Assembly (NCBI GenBank): GCA_011109175.1
Contig: RDEW01000048.1
Span: 147,445-211,444 of the forward strand
DNA: 64,000 nt
Direction of reading: 5' to 3'
From: Dicyema japonicum
Lineage: Eukaryota > Dicyemida > Rhombozoa > Dicyemidae
Positions 1 through 10,153 of the stretch are shown one piece after another. The position numbers were made by a program, and so were the translations under genes. Below the pieces are notes generated by a model that made no database searches, was not told where the DNA came from, and worked only from the letters and a program-made list of their open reading frames with translations. Each line of letters begins with the position of its first letter. The stretch's first letter is position 1.

Positions 1-2293
1 TGTTGGGGAGAATTCTGAGGTGTGACTGTGTGTTTTATTTAAGATCGTAGGGGAGTGTCAGTTAAGTATAAAATTTGTAGAAGATGAAATTGATGATTTT
101 GATTTTTACATTGGTTCTGCTATGATTGTAATTTTTGCATTAAAATTAGATTAAATCCCTCAAATATGTATCAGCAATGAGTGACGTGTATGACTCATAT
201 TCTGTCGATATATTTGTTCTCGACCAGTTCAAAGGCTGCTGCTTTAATAAATTCAGAAGGACTTTGGAGCAGACCGTTCAATTTGAGATTGATAAAGTTG
301 TACTTTTTGTTTATTAGAAATACAAATTGCCTGTTAATCGAAACTCAATGGCCCTCTTCGTTCAAGTGAGTGCCGCGAGGAAGGCAATGGAGTATGAAGA
401 AATGGAGATTGTCATGATAGATCCTGTAAGCAGGTTTGGCTGGATATGAGTTCAGTCTAACGAAATGTCTGAGTTCGTTCCAGGTCGTTGTTGAAATATT
501 CCAGCAAGACAAAGATTCTAACTTTACGCCTGTTCCAGTTGTAAACAACGGTGAGACTGGCGGGGTTTTCCAACTAGTGCAGGTTGCATGTTATTATTGA
601 TTGGCAGGGACCGCCAAAGAGACTTAGAGTGCGGGCCCATGAGCTTCCAATTGGAGGAGTTCCCGTTGATAGCGTTAAAGTGATAAGTGTACAAGTCGGA
701 AGTGTTAGATTGTGTACATTAGGACACAATACATTTAATATGCAGAGAACAAACTCACACGTGGGTCACAACTGTGAGAATGATGGATATATTGATTCTT
801 CTGAAGATCAGAATACAGACTTTTCACAGAAAATAAATGCAAAGATTGAAGAATGGAGTTCTCTGTTTGGGACTGTCAAAAAATTGACACATTTAAAGAA
901 ATATTTGACTGAAAACGACTTTTCTGAAGCATTGAGAAAAAAGTACTCTCACATGTTCCACGTGGGCTTCGAAAGAGATCACAAAATGTTTTTCAGTTCA
1001 TCCTCTCACCCTCGTGATTCCACAATTATAGAGTCAGCAGACGATTCGGTCACTTATTTTATGGACTCCCCACTCTTGAATTTCATCACCGACAGTTCTT
1101 CATGTGTGTCCTTCCCACTATCGGTGGGATTGCAAGTCATTGTGAACCAGAATATATTCCTACTTCGCGTTAAGAAGCACGTGTCTGTTCAGATCTCATC
1201 TTCTCTTCCATTATTAAAGATAAAATTATCTGTATTGAAATTAATGACTTTTAGCATACTGGGCTGAAATCTTCACAGATTTGTCATTTGGTCAACGACG
1301 TTGTGCTTCCTTTGGATTCCATCCCCCTCAGAGATATCGATAAATATTTCCATGCTTACATCGAGTCAGTTCAGTCTCAAATGCAATTTTATCAGCGTAA
1401 CAAACAGTATCAGGTTTGTTTATGTTGACATTCTTAGGCTCTTCAATCTGTAGCTGAGAGACCGAAGGTAGTATGTTTCAATATTGTAGGCGCTTTCTGA
1501 GGCTAGGAATGCGGTTGTCGATAAAATTGAGAAGGTTTACTTTGGTGTAATACAAAGATCACGAATCCAACGAATTCTCCTGGTTTTTTCAGTGCAACCA
1601 AAAAGTTCTCTGCCAAGATCAATAATTTTTGTATTTAACATTATCGCTTATTATAAGTTGTCAATAGTCAATCAGAGTCTTTTATAAGCGAGACCTCCTT
1701 GAAGTCCTTTAAATCCAAGGTTAGCAACTGTTTCGTAATTATAGGTCGAAAGTGTGTTCAAGCTTTCTGTACCGTCTCCCATTTGTGGGGTTTCAGATGA
1801 GGCCTTAGATGTAACAGTAAATCCTTATCCCACTATGAAGACGGATAGTCCTGCATCTAAAAGCATCTCTATTGAATCTGATGAATTGACGTTGGCTGAT
1901 GAAAGTCCTGCAATATTCGAGTCGGCCCCTGTTTGGGAGAATGATTCTAACGGAGACGAGCAGGACCCTCTTGAAGATCTAGATATTCTAGGAGATGATT
2001 TTTCTGATGAGTATGAGGACACTGCAGATGAAGAAATGAATGATATAAATTTGCCAGAATGGCTAACAAATGGGCGTACTATAAAACTGAAGAATCTAGG
2101 CAGACTATCTGGAGAGATTGGAGTTGTGAGATATGTTGGAAAGACTCATAATTACGACAGTGTAATAGTGGGAGTTGAATTGGAAAATGCATTAGGTGAT
2201 TGTAATGGTACATGTGATGGAATTGTATATTTCAAATGTCGTAATAATTGTGGAATATTTGTGTACCCTTGTAACTGCTGTTCATTTACATGA
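1..2293 (+). CDS. Kinesin-3, KIF13A/B-like, C-terminal part (5' end outside window)
   Basis: Plus-end-directed microtubule motor of the KIF13 family; only the cargo-binding/tail half is here (about 680 codons), without the motor and FHA domains. Visible landmarks in order: a segment ending GETGGVFQLVQ-GPPKRLRVR (521-640), matching the KIF13 'TGGIFQLRQGHSRRVQV' region; a DUF3694-like region (640-1400) with 'VIVNQNIFLLRV'; an acidic Ser-rich linker (1800-2040); and a CAP-Gly domain (2050-2285) with IGVVRYVGKTHN and GVELENALG, which is diagnostic for KIF13B-type tails. Ten introns of 21-27 bp were placed by frame: 128-149, 297-317, 426-450, 583-607, 1232-1254, 1414-1437, 1468-1489, 1535-1557, 1631-1657, 1720-1744. 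The stop is TGA at 2291-2293, with AATAAA at 2315-2320. The CAP-Gly groove differs from the usual GKNDG (here GDCNGTCDG), so microtubule-end binding may be altered. Confidence 0.82.
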
Positions 2294-2419
2294 CTTATTT
2301 ATTGTGATATTATAAATAAATGAAAAAATATATTAATAACTAAATACAGTAAATTATCATAATTACGTAGAATTTAAATTCAAATTATTGCTAATCGCCC
2401 TTTTCTTATTTTTAAGCCG

Positions 2420-2640
2420 CTTCAGAAGCCTCAAATACACGTAATTTGGGGAAAAACCCACCCCTCTTCAAACTCTAGTGAACGATGAGAATCGTCTATA
2501 CAGGAAAGCTGTGGGTACTCTGGAGGAACATAGGAAAAACCTCTCGATCCTGTTGAGGCATACCGAGATCACTTAATTAGTTGGTTTACTTCTTTCTTGG
2601 TGTCCCTTTTCGGGGTTATTAAATAAATAAATAATAAAGC
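2420..2640 (+). mobile_element. LINE 3' end (C-terminal ORF plus shared tail), copy 1
   Basis: The sequence is almost identical to 14190-14400. One frame reads the end of a retrotransposon ORF (...LYRKAVGTLEEHRKNL...) and stops inside GATCACTTAATTAG. This is followed by the tail GTTGGTTTACTTCTTTCTTGG, GGGGTTATT and repeated AAATAA units. The 5' truncation and AAATAA-rich 3' end are typical of target-primed LINE copies. Confidence 0.7.
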
Positions 2641-2905
2641 CGCGCGGTGACATGTGGTTACTTGATTGAAGATTTATGTCTGTTTCGTCTGTTCCTCTTC
2701 TCCGCTTTTCTACTAGAGTGTGATCCACCTGTCTCAGGTGGCGCCCAGTGCCAGTATGGTACGAAAAAGAATCATTTGCTTTCTCCAACTCCACTGGAGA
2801 GGTTTCCACAAATGCAAGGAATTGATGTTTTTGCCTTTTATATTGGTTTCTGGATGGATTAATTAGTTGTTAACTTTTTTCTCTGTGTAGTTTACCACCA
2901 ACTCA
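2636..2905 (+). repeat. Dispersed repeat family C, copy 1
   Basis: A roughly 270-bp unit also found at 3005-3165, 24005-24316 (-), 33500-33720 (-), 52140-52370 and 53285-53595 (-). Shared landmarks are GTGATCCACCTGTCTCAGGTGGCG, CTCCACTGGAGAGGTTTCCACAA, and the 3' tail TTAATTAGTTGTTAAC with TTTTTCTCGGTGTATCC. No long ORF is conserved between copies, so it is probably a non-autonomous retroelement or LINE 3' UTR. Confidence 0.7.
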
Positions 2906-3004
2906 CTCTTATTCACGCAAATATAAAATAACAACAATAAATTAAGAATGAGACAAAAATTGGTAATTGAATCCACTAAAAACAAATATAAATTAAAAAA
3001 TAAA

Positions 3005-3165
3005 ATGCATTATATACTCCCCCACTCCATTAGAAAGGTTCTCACAACTGCAAGTAATGGACGTCTTCCACCTTTTATGCTGGTTTCGGATGGATTTTTG
3101 TGACAATAGGAACTGGATACACTTAATTAACTTTTTTCTCGGTGTATCCAGGGAAATAATATATG
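3005..3165 (+). repeat. Dispersed repeat family C, copy 2 (5' truncated)
   Basis: Matches the second half of family C (CACTCCATTAGAAAGGTTCTC, then CACTTAATTAACTTTTTTCTC and GGTGTATCCAGGG). It lies directly downstream of copy 1 in the same orientation. Confidence 0.65.
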
Positions 3166-3244
3166 ATTTCCCGACCATTAGCGTCACTAAATTTTTAAAG
3201 GGTAAAAAACAACCTTTTTAAATTTTTTCTAATTCCATTTTTTC

Positions 3245-3780
3245 ATCTGGAAACAAAGTTTTTTTATGCGCTAAAATCCTCAATTGGATTGAGAAATGGT
3301 GAGTAAGGGGGTAAGTATGGAACATGGAGGTTTGCTAGTTTAATCAATTCTTTAATGTCAGTATAATGAATACAAAAATTATCAAAAATAAAACTCATGT
3401 CATCAGTTCCCTATTTCTGATAAAGATCTTTAAAGATATTATAAAAATTAATCATTGAAGAAATTTCTGGTTCTGATGGCCCCTACAGGATTATAGGCAG
3501 AAGATCCTGAAACAGCTCTTTTACGTCTTGGTCTTGAATCTACTGAAAATCCGACCTCATGATGAGGTTTAAAACGTTCTTTTATCCAAAAAATATATTT
3601 ACCCTTATCCCAATGTTAATTATTAGAAGATGACGCTATTGGTCGGGAAACCTTATAATAATTACTATAAGCTAACTCACGGGATGTCAATGTAGGTAAT
3701 CAAGTTTCAAAATGAGAATCCAAATCGAAAATTTGTAATATTTTTTACTTCAATGGTGTTCATCCAATCTTCACCCTTTA
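3245..3780 (-). pseudogene. DDE transposase relic (IS630/Tc1-like)
   Basis: On the minus strand, broken frames read SVDSRPRRKRAVSGSSAYNP (about 3480-3560), then DNFCIHYTDIKELIKLA, then VPYLPPYSPFLNPIEDF near 3280. The last string is the conserved 'LPPYSP-LNPIE' block next to the third catalytic acidic residue of IS630/Tc1-type DDE transposases. Frames are interrupted by stops and indels, and no terminal inverted repeats were identified. It is a dead fragment rather than a gene. Confidence 0.6.
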
Positions 3781-3989
3781 AGATGAAAAGGATATACCTC
3801 TACTACTTAGAAATATTTATCTAACAAAATTATTTTTGGTGTCAATTTATTACTTAATTTATCATAAAATGATATTCACTACTTAATTTGTCATAAAAAT
3901 TAATCATTGTTTAAATTGCCATAAACAAAAAACTACATTGATTTTAAAGAAAATGAGAAGTTTTAAAATACTTCCACGTCTTTTTTTAC

Positions 3990-4385
3990 TCAACTACTAA
4001 GATGGTCAAGGTGGTGACATACCTCTATTGCGCAGAATCTCTACTTAGGTTCATGGTGGCTGAAAGTCTTATCTTCTTTTTTTTCGTGAGCACAGAGGGG
4101 ATTACAGACTCAGAAACATTGAAAACTGAAGCTCCGAACAAAGGAAGAGTCGGATGCAATTTTGTCTGCCCAAATTGAATGCGCATTCCGATATGGACGG
4201 GATCCGCATACTCGAGTCCTTCGCAGGAGCACTGTTCCAGTCGCCTCTATCATATTTTCAAGGTTTCTGGGCAGGATTTCCACACGAGAAGATTTCCTTA
4301 GTAGGTTTACTGCCTTCACTTGAATTTTGCAGATCTTGTCAAAATTCGTTGCAGCAAGGTTAGATCCCCAGACATTACATGCGTA
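3990..4385 (+). repeat. Dispersed repeat family V, copy 1
   Basis: Contains GGTGGTGACAT, an AACATTG...GAAGCTC segment and a degenerate GAATTGAAA/TTGTC region like those of the copies at 9280, 17570, 39245, 48815 and 51790. There is no conserved ORF. The family begins with GGTTAATTGGTnGGAAGGTTGAGGTGGTGACAT and has a TTCGAATCT-like box about 190 bp later. Confidence 0.45.
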
Positions 4386-4655
4386 TCCTATTGTAGACTC
4401 GATGAATTGTTAAATAAAACGTGTTAATAAACAAAAAAAATAGAAAAATAAATAAATGTAGAAATTATTTTGATTCCTCATGAAATATTATTTTTATTAA
4501 AATTTTCAACTTATGATCCTTTTTTGTCAAAATTAAAAATCTCACTAAATATTAGGTGACAGGAAAGGAAAAATGACCACAATATCACTGGAACGGAAAA
4601 TTAAATCAAATGCGTCATCTCTGATTTATAAGGCGAAAATATTTAACTCATAGAA

Positions 4656-6178
4656 ATGTTACTAAGTCTCTTAATAATAACACGTGTCTACTCAACAAGT
4701 TATATCGTTTGACACAGTTAAATAGATTTTCCAACAATCTTCAACTATTTGAATCATTCCTATTATGTCTCCGGTGATGTCGTGGAGAGCCCCAAAATAG
4801 AATGCATCTGTCAGACAAATGGATATTATTCCGTTGATATTAATACCGAAGACGAGAATACGATCATAAAAAGTCTTTTTTGCTCAAAAATAATAGACAT
4901 GATAAAAAACGATATGAAGATCGGGATTTACAAAACGACTGCAGGAGTTCTTAGAAGTTATCACGACGACAAGAAAATTGTGATTTTCGACACTTATTAT
5001 TAGTCATATATTCATAACAGCTTATCTTCTTCGAGTACAGAGAATCAAGTTGTACTATCCCCACCGGAGAGTGGAGCTTGGTAGACAGAAAGTCAAAAGG
5101 ATATTATATTTGCGAAAGTGGTATAAAATTGATTTTATGCGTGATTAAGACAAAATATCACCAACGCATACGACTGTAGACCTGTTTAATTTTCCTACCC
5201 ATACCTTCACATTCGATGGTAAAAAATACGACGTTTTCACACATCCCGGAGATAAAAAAAGCGCCAAAAATCTTTGCACAAACAGAAACTCAGCATTATA
5301 CGCTCCAAAATCTGAGAAAGAAAACTGTGTAGTAAATGGTTTTAGTTAGTTATTATCGGTAGGTCATCTTGACTCCAAAATCGTCCTCGATATAGATCCT
5401 ACTCAAAAAGTAACCTCATCTATTAATAGCAGCAAAGCTATACAAATTGGGAAAAGGGATTTCCCGTAAAAAACAGAGATTGCGTATATTCTAATTCCGA
5501 TACTGGAAAGTGGACCAACAGTGATTGCAAAAAATCTAATTTTATTTGTGTTTCACAGTTGAAAACAAATACGCCTATTGAAAAAGACGCAACTTGCAGA
5601 GATAAAATGAAAGGTACTTACTCCACTTATGTTTAAGATGAAAGTGGTGTTGATTCAACCACTTATGACAACGGTGGGCATAATTACAAAGTATATAACA
5701 ATACACATACCTACTACGGGAATAAAAAATTCTGTAAAGCACGTGGTATGAAGTTTTACTATTCCGGCGGTGATTATGTAACTGATCACATACAGGCAGG
5801 TTTTAAGGGGTATAGTACATTTAGGGAAAAAATTTGACGTTTTTACAGATTACAGAATAACATGGCAAGGAAACACGTGGAACTGGACAGATAAAATTCC
5901 ATCTGTATTAGATATGCTAGTAATCATAGGTGGCTTTCAAATGGGATACAGGTCAACCGAAAAATGATGGTCATGATACCATTGAATGCACGTGCATACA
6001 GCCAAATGGTTTATGGGCTGTAAAGTCCTGTGATACGCGTCTACCGACAGTTTGCATTGAAGAAAAAATCAATTTAACACGACATAGTAATAAGAATACA
6101 CTCGTGGCAGGAATATCAGCGCTAGTCGGATTACTTGCACTGATTTTGCTCTTTGCATGTAATAATTTATACTTTTAG
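4656..6178 (+). CDS. Tandem C-type-lectin-domain single-pass membrane protein
   Basis: Predicted 436-aa type I membrane protein. The chosen ATG at 4656 gives a signal peptide (MLLSLLIITRVYS), and the start is supported by a frame-restoring first intron. Several C-type-lectin-like domains follow: one tail with SCTIPTGEWSLV and GYYICES (about 5040-5120); one full domain with NLCTNRNSALY, YTNWEKGFPVKNRDC, TGKWTNSDC and FICVSQ (5215-5565); one with KKFCKARGMKFYYSGG, WNWTDKIPS, FKWDTGQPKND and GLWAVKSCD (5690-6060). A hydrophobic span VAGISALVGLLALILLFAC ends the protein. Eight introns: 4699-4725, 4980-5020, 5121-5149, 5339-5362, 5410-5429, 5614-5637, 5778-5799, 5905-5929. Removing all eight leaves exactly 437 codons. 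The Ca/sugar-binding EPN/QPD motif is not typical (GFPVKN and GQPKND), so the ligand is unknown. Confidence 0.8.
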
Positions 6179-6364
6179 TTTTAGTACTGGCAAAACGATC
6201 CTCACGGAATGCCAAAGGAAGAAGTAAATACAAAACAACACTTACTCTTTAATCGTTTCACTAACAATTAGTACTAACATTATAATTATTTTTTAATTTC
6301 CATAAAATTTATAATAATATATATATATAATAGCAGACCTACAGCCAAAGAGTAAGTAAATTCC

Positions 6365-6660
6365 ATTGGACAAATGTCTTGAAGATCGAGGCTAGCCGAA
6401 AAAGTGCCTCCAAAATTACGGAACGATGGATTTCTAGAGAGTTCCAGCCTTCAATGTTTATAGAATCCATGATACGTATGAACCATGGAGCCCGCCGTCG
6501 TGATACAAAGATCCAGTCATTCGGCCGAAATGTGCTTGTGTGGGGTCGAGAGGAGCATCGGGCCAAGTTGAGATCTCGGCTAGAGCGTGCTTGGATCACA
6601 TGATTAGTTAGTCTGTGTAACCGTAGTCTCTGGTGTTGTTATTATTATTATTATTTAACC
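6365..6660 (+). mobile_element. LINE 3' end ending in shared tail
   Basis: A short open frame ends ...LRSRLERAWIT with its stop in GGATCACATGATTAGTTAG, followed by TTATTATTATTATTATTTA. This is the same architecture (ORF end, GATCA..TTAG, A/T-rich tail) as at 2420, 14190 and 26100. The coding part is too short to place in a clade. Confidence 0.45.
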
Positions 6661-6784
6661 TCGGCTTAGGCAGAACTCAGAAGAACAGTCATGCTAAGTA
6701 ACCTGAGACATTACTCCAAGGCATTGAAAATGTTCTTGACTTCTCGTTTTTTTTTCTTATTTGTGTGAGTCTTTAGTATACTAA

Positions 6785-6905
6785 GACCCGGATGGCTCAG
6801 TGTTATAAAGTTCGAATCTCCCTGATGTCTATTCGGCTGAAGGTTCCACGCTTATGGATTAACGAGTTACGTGTTTCATCACTGTGGAACCGAATTGTCT
6901 TATAT
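6785..6905 (+). repeat. tRNA-like SINE (family S), copy 1
   Basis: GGATGGCTCAGTGTTA resembles a pol III A box and AGTTCGAATCTCCCT a B box, spaced as in a tRNA-derived promoter. They are followed by TTCGGCTGAAGGTTCCACGC and a CACTGTGGAACC end. Matching copies are at 35255 (-), 37195 (-), 48375 (+), 52385 (-), and a 3' piece at 61618. Confidence 0.65.
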
Positions 6906-7654
6906 GACGCACACACAATTGCATAAAATTTCATCATCAAATTTGAGAAAATTTAAGGCCGATTTGTTCTCTAATTAAGAAATGTTCGACGGATGAGCGC
7001 ACATTTAGCCCACTAACTCATTTATAGAATCAATGGCAATAAATCAAATGGTTAATCAACCCAAGTTAAGACCTTTCCATTTAGCTTTCTTGTTGCCCAT
7101 AAATCATTGTGAATAAATTCTTTTAAATATTCAACAGTCAAATTAGCCTACAAGGCAAAATTAACATGTCACGTGTCGATGTGTCACATATCGGTACTTA
7201 ATATTCATTATTCGTTCGAAACCTTTGTCTATCGAGCCTTCGTCTATCAATCTTTCTCATATAACTGAATACTAGTTTCTCCATCGAGAACTTTGGAAAC
7301 TGTTATACGTGGATATCCACAGATCCGAAATAACTTTCCATAGCTACATTTACTGCTGTAATTTTTTAGAATGCGATCCAACAGATCCTAAAGTGCTTCC
7401 GTGATTAGCAGACATTGCGTCATGTAGAACATTTTTTCATCGAATGCTTCTTTTTTATTCTATTTGACTATTTCAGTTCAGAGAAGGACATCAGTTGGTA
7501 TAAAATCTTCATAATATTATTTAAAAATGCGTCGGTTCCCGATAGAAACACCAGGAATGATGAAGTCATAATAAGAAAACCCGAGATCACCGGACAATGC
7601 ATTTTTGGCTGCGTGGAGATATGTGGTGTTATGTGGCTTGTTTGTCATAAATTT

Positions 7655-7850
7655 TTTCCTTCAGATGGCATCATTGGATTCATCTAACTGAGGAGACGCC
7701 CAATGCCAGGCCGGCATCAAAAGGATCCAACTATTCTTTCCCCGGGGACAATGTCGTTACCTGGAGACAAGTTCTGGAACGCTGGGACGAGTCAGGATCA
7801 ACAAATTAGTTAGTTTGGTTACCCTTGGTCTTTGGAATAAATTTAATTTA
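7655..7850 (+). repeat. Dispersed repeat family B, copy 1
   Basis: Landmarks are TCATTGGATTCATCTAACTGAGGAGACGCCC, AAAAGGATCCA..TATTC, TGGAGACAAGTTCTGGAA, then the tail GGATCA..AATTAGTTAGTTTGG and CCTTGGTCTTTGGAATAA. Other copies are at 14450, 23150 and 49060 (-). No function is visible apart from the shared retroelement tail. Confidence 0.7.
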
Positions 7851-8189
7851 ATTTAATGAACAATCACTGCTAAAGACGATGAGTGCCAACTCTGTAGAAA
7901 AGAGATAATTTTAAGGAATAATCGGTACTTGGAGATCGTTTTTGCTTTAAATATTTTGAAAGCGATTAGGACAATTGTTAAATGGGTTATTAAGGAATTT
8001 GGAAACGGATTGCTAAGCGACTTGAGACTCATGTGAACGGTAGGGTTTACAGCTCAAAAGGCTCCAGGGAGCGCATAAGAAAATTTGAGTATATAAGCGA
8101 TCCCCACTAACAAATCTGAAATACACCGTAATCTTATTGAAATGTAATAATTAGCAAGTCTACTACAACGGATATATTGCGTTAACGCT

Positions 8190-8850
8190 CAACAATGTCA
8201 AATATAAGTCTTCTAGCAGCTGACTGAATTGCCGATGGTTGAGAGCATTCATTGCCTTTGATAAATTTCACTGTTTTTGTGACCACATTGAGTACGTGAT
8301 TCAATTTTAAAGTCCTTTCACATAAATTCTGCTGATTAATAATGCAGTGAAAATGTGCAACTGAAGCTATAAGAATTCTCATTTTTTGTTTGCAACTTGG
8401 CAGCAACACTATTGAGTCTGCCAACCATATTCGCAACAGCATCAGTAGATCATGCAAAGTTCACTCAAATCAAAATCATATTCATGCAGATCTGTTAGAC
8501 TTTTTCAAAAATGCCTTCGTTTGTTGTAGTGCCATGCATTGAAATCAGTTCAATGAGTTCTTCATAAAAATTAAATTCACTGTCACAGGCTCTGATAAAA
8601 ACTGCAAGCTGTGCTATTCCACTGTCACTCATCAATAGCAATAAAAAAGTTTTCAAATTTAGATTATGCAGCCTTCAACTGTCGTTTCATATGAACGTCT
8701 TCTGACCAGATAGAACGCTCATAACCACGGCCTGTCAATTTGACTCCATTTACAGAAATCCACTGCTTTTCTCTGGTGATCTCATTTTAATGACACGTCT
8801 ATCCATTTCTGCAGTAGCGAAATGCCTTCAGTAGAATATGAAAGAAAGTT
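8190..8850 (-). pseudogene. hAT-type transposase relic (ZBED/GTF2IRD2-like)
   Basis: Minus-strand fragments in shifting frames match the middle of hAT-derived GTF2IRD2/FAM200/SCAND3-type proteins: MSDSGIAQLAVFIRACDSEF (about 8560-8630), ELISMHGTTTNEGIFEKV (8500-8560), TDAVANMVGRLNSVAAKL (8400-8450), CIINQQNLCERTLKLNHV (8285-8345) and ALNHRQFSQLLEDL (8200-8245). Order and spacing follow the family. Several frameshifts and stops show it is dead. The N-terminal zinc finger and C-terminal dimerisation block are absent here. Confidence 0.72.
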
Positions 8851-8904
8851 TTTTTTAATTTTTGGTTCAGGGCGTTTTTTAAGAAGTGTGAAATCCTACG
8901 ACCA

Positions 8905-8965
8905 GCTTGTTAGTGGTGTGGGAACCGAACCCACGACTAATCGCGAAACGAGTAGTCTAATATTC
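8905..8965 (-). other. tRNA-like T-arm and B box, not a complete tRNA
   Basis: On the minus strand, GTGGG TTCGGTT CCCAC forms a perfect 5-bp T stem with a 7-nt loop and a B-box-like GGTTCGGTTCC. An upstream hairpin GACTACTCG...CGATTAGTC could be an anticodon-like arm. No matching acceptor or D arm was found, so this is best read as a degenerate tRNA or a tRNA-derived SINE fragment. Confidence 0.35.
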
Positions 8966-9279
8966 TGATCTGACAGTTCAAGCTGTCATAGCCCGAATTC
9001 AATATTCCAAGCATAATTAAGCTATTTTTTGAAGGTCAATATTAACTGATTTGACTTTTTCGAAAAATGTCATTCCAAAACTCATTTAAAAAAATCTATT
9101 TTTGATTTTCTGCTATTTTTAAAAATCAATTTTCGATTTCCTATTTGATTTCTATTGTGGTTCCATTCACAAGTTCATTATTATGAAAAACAATTTTTAT
9201 CTACTTTTTTGAAAGATAAAAATTGATAAAATATTTTTTTTCACAAAAAACATGTAAAATTAAATTTTATCACTAAGAT

Positions 9280-9600
9280 AACCAATTGGTTAATCGGTTG
9301 GAAAGTTAAGGTGCTGACATAGCTTATTCCATAAAATCTTCATACTGAATGAAAGCCCTTAAGTTCTGTCTTCTCCCGAGCATTGACAGAATAATAGGCT
9401 CAGGAAATATTGGAAACCCGAAGCTCTGAAAAAGGAAAAGTGTTGGATCAGAATTCAAATCTAGTCCACCCAACCCAAAATTAAACAAACTTGGAGGATC
9501 ATATGTCTTGAGCGACACTGATAGATGATAGTTAATGATTCTATAAGTAATTTCTGTATCCCTAAGAAATGGAAGAAATCTAAGAGATTCTTGTATTCCC
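9280..9600 (+). repeat. Dispersed repeat family V, copy 2
   Basis: Begins AATTGGTTAATCGGTTGGAAAG with GGTGCTGACAT, has GGAAATATTGGAAACCCGAAGC, the box AATTCAAATCTAGTCCACCC and AACTTGGAGGATCATATGTC. This is the clearest member of family V. No conserved coding frame was seen. Confidence 0.6.
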
Positions 9601-9628
9601 AAAAAGGAGTGTGAAATATCAATGTTTT

Positions 9629-9854
9629 ATCAAAGTGCTTTCCTGTGCCAGTACTCTAAAATCCACTGAATCACTCGACAACCGTATGAGTGAGTGGACA
9701 GATCGAAGACATGGCCCTGGATTTGGCCAGCACAAGCAGAAGTTCTCCCTTGGGTTCCTTCCTTGGATTAATTAGTCACGACTGTTTGTGCTGGGCTTAC
9801 CAAAGATTGTCACCCCGGACTTAATAAAAAATTAATCAAAATACTTTCCTGTAC
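9629..9854 (+). mobile_element. Chimeric retro-insert: Pumilio fragment joined to a LINE 3' end
   Basis: Two imperfect direct repeats, 9629-9649 and 9834-9854 (ATCAAAnTnCTTTCCTGTnCC, 3 mismatches in 21), look like a target-site duplication. Inside, 9650-9717 is about 95% identical to 10620-10687 of the neighbouring Pumilio gene, in the same strand sense as the genomic plus strand (antisense to Pumilio mRNA). At about 9718 it switches to GGATTTGG..CAGCACAAGCAGA, the LINE 3' sequence also seen on the minus strand at 55177-55260, and ends GGATTAATTAGTC...CCCCGGACTTAATAAA. The sequence shows the chimera and flanking repeats; the mechanism is inferred. Confidence 0.7.
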
Positions 9855-10153
9855 CCACAGAAAGACATGTTCAAAAGTGATTAATTTTATAAGACAAAAA
9901 AGAAATCCACTCTGTGAACGCTGTTAACCATTCGAATTGATTCTCACAGTCCAGAGAGTGCCAATTTTTGCTTTCGTAAAACCATCGAGTTAAAAATGAA
10001 ATCTCGCATCAATGATTGTGGTTAAAACAATCATGTCTAGACAAATCAAATATAAACTCCGTTTTTTTATTATAATAACATGTTATAGTAACAACTTAAA
10101 GGTGCAACACCAGAATAAATTAAAAATAATATCCAGTACAATTAATACAATTG

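Noticed and set aside
1825-2022. 65-codon minus ORF inside the kinesin gene
   Set aside because: It is the antisense shadow of the acidic Ser-rich linker of the KIF13-like exon.
8905-8965. Functional tRNA gene
   Set aside because: Only the T arm and a possible anticodon arm can be formed; acceptor and D arms are absent.
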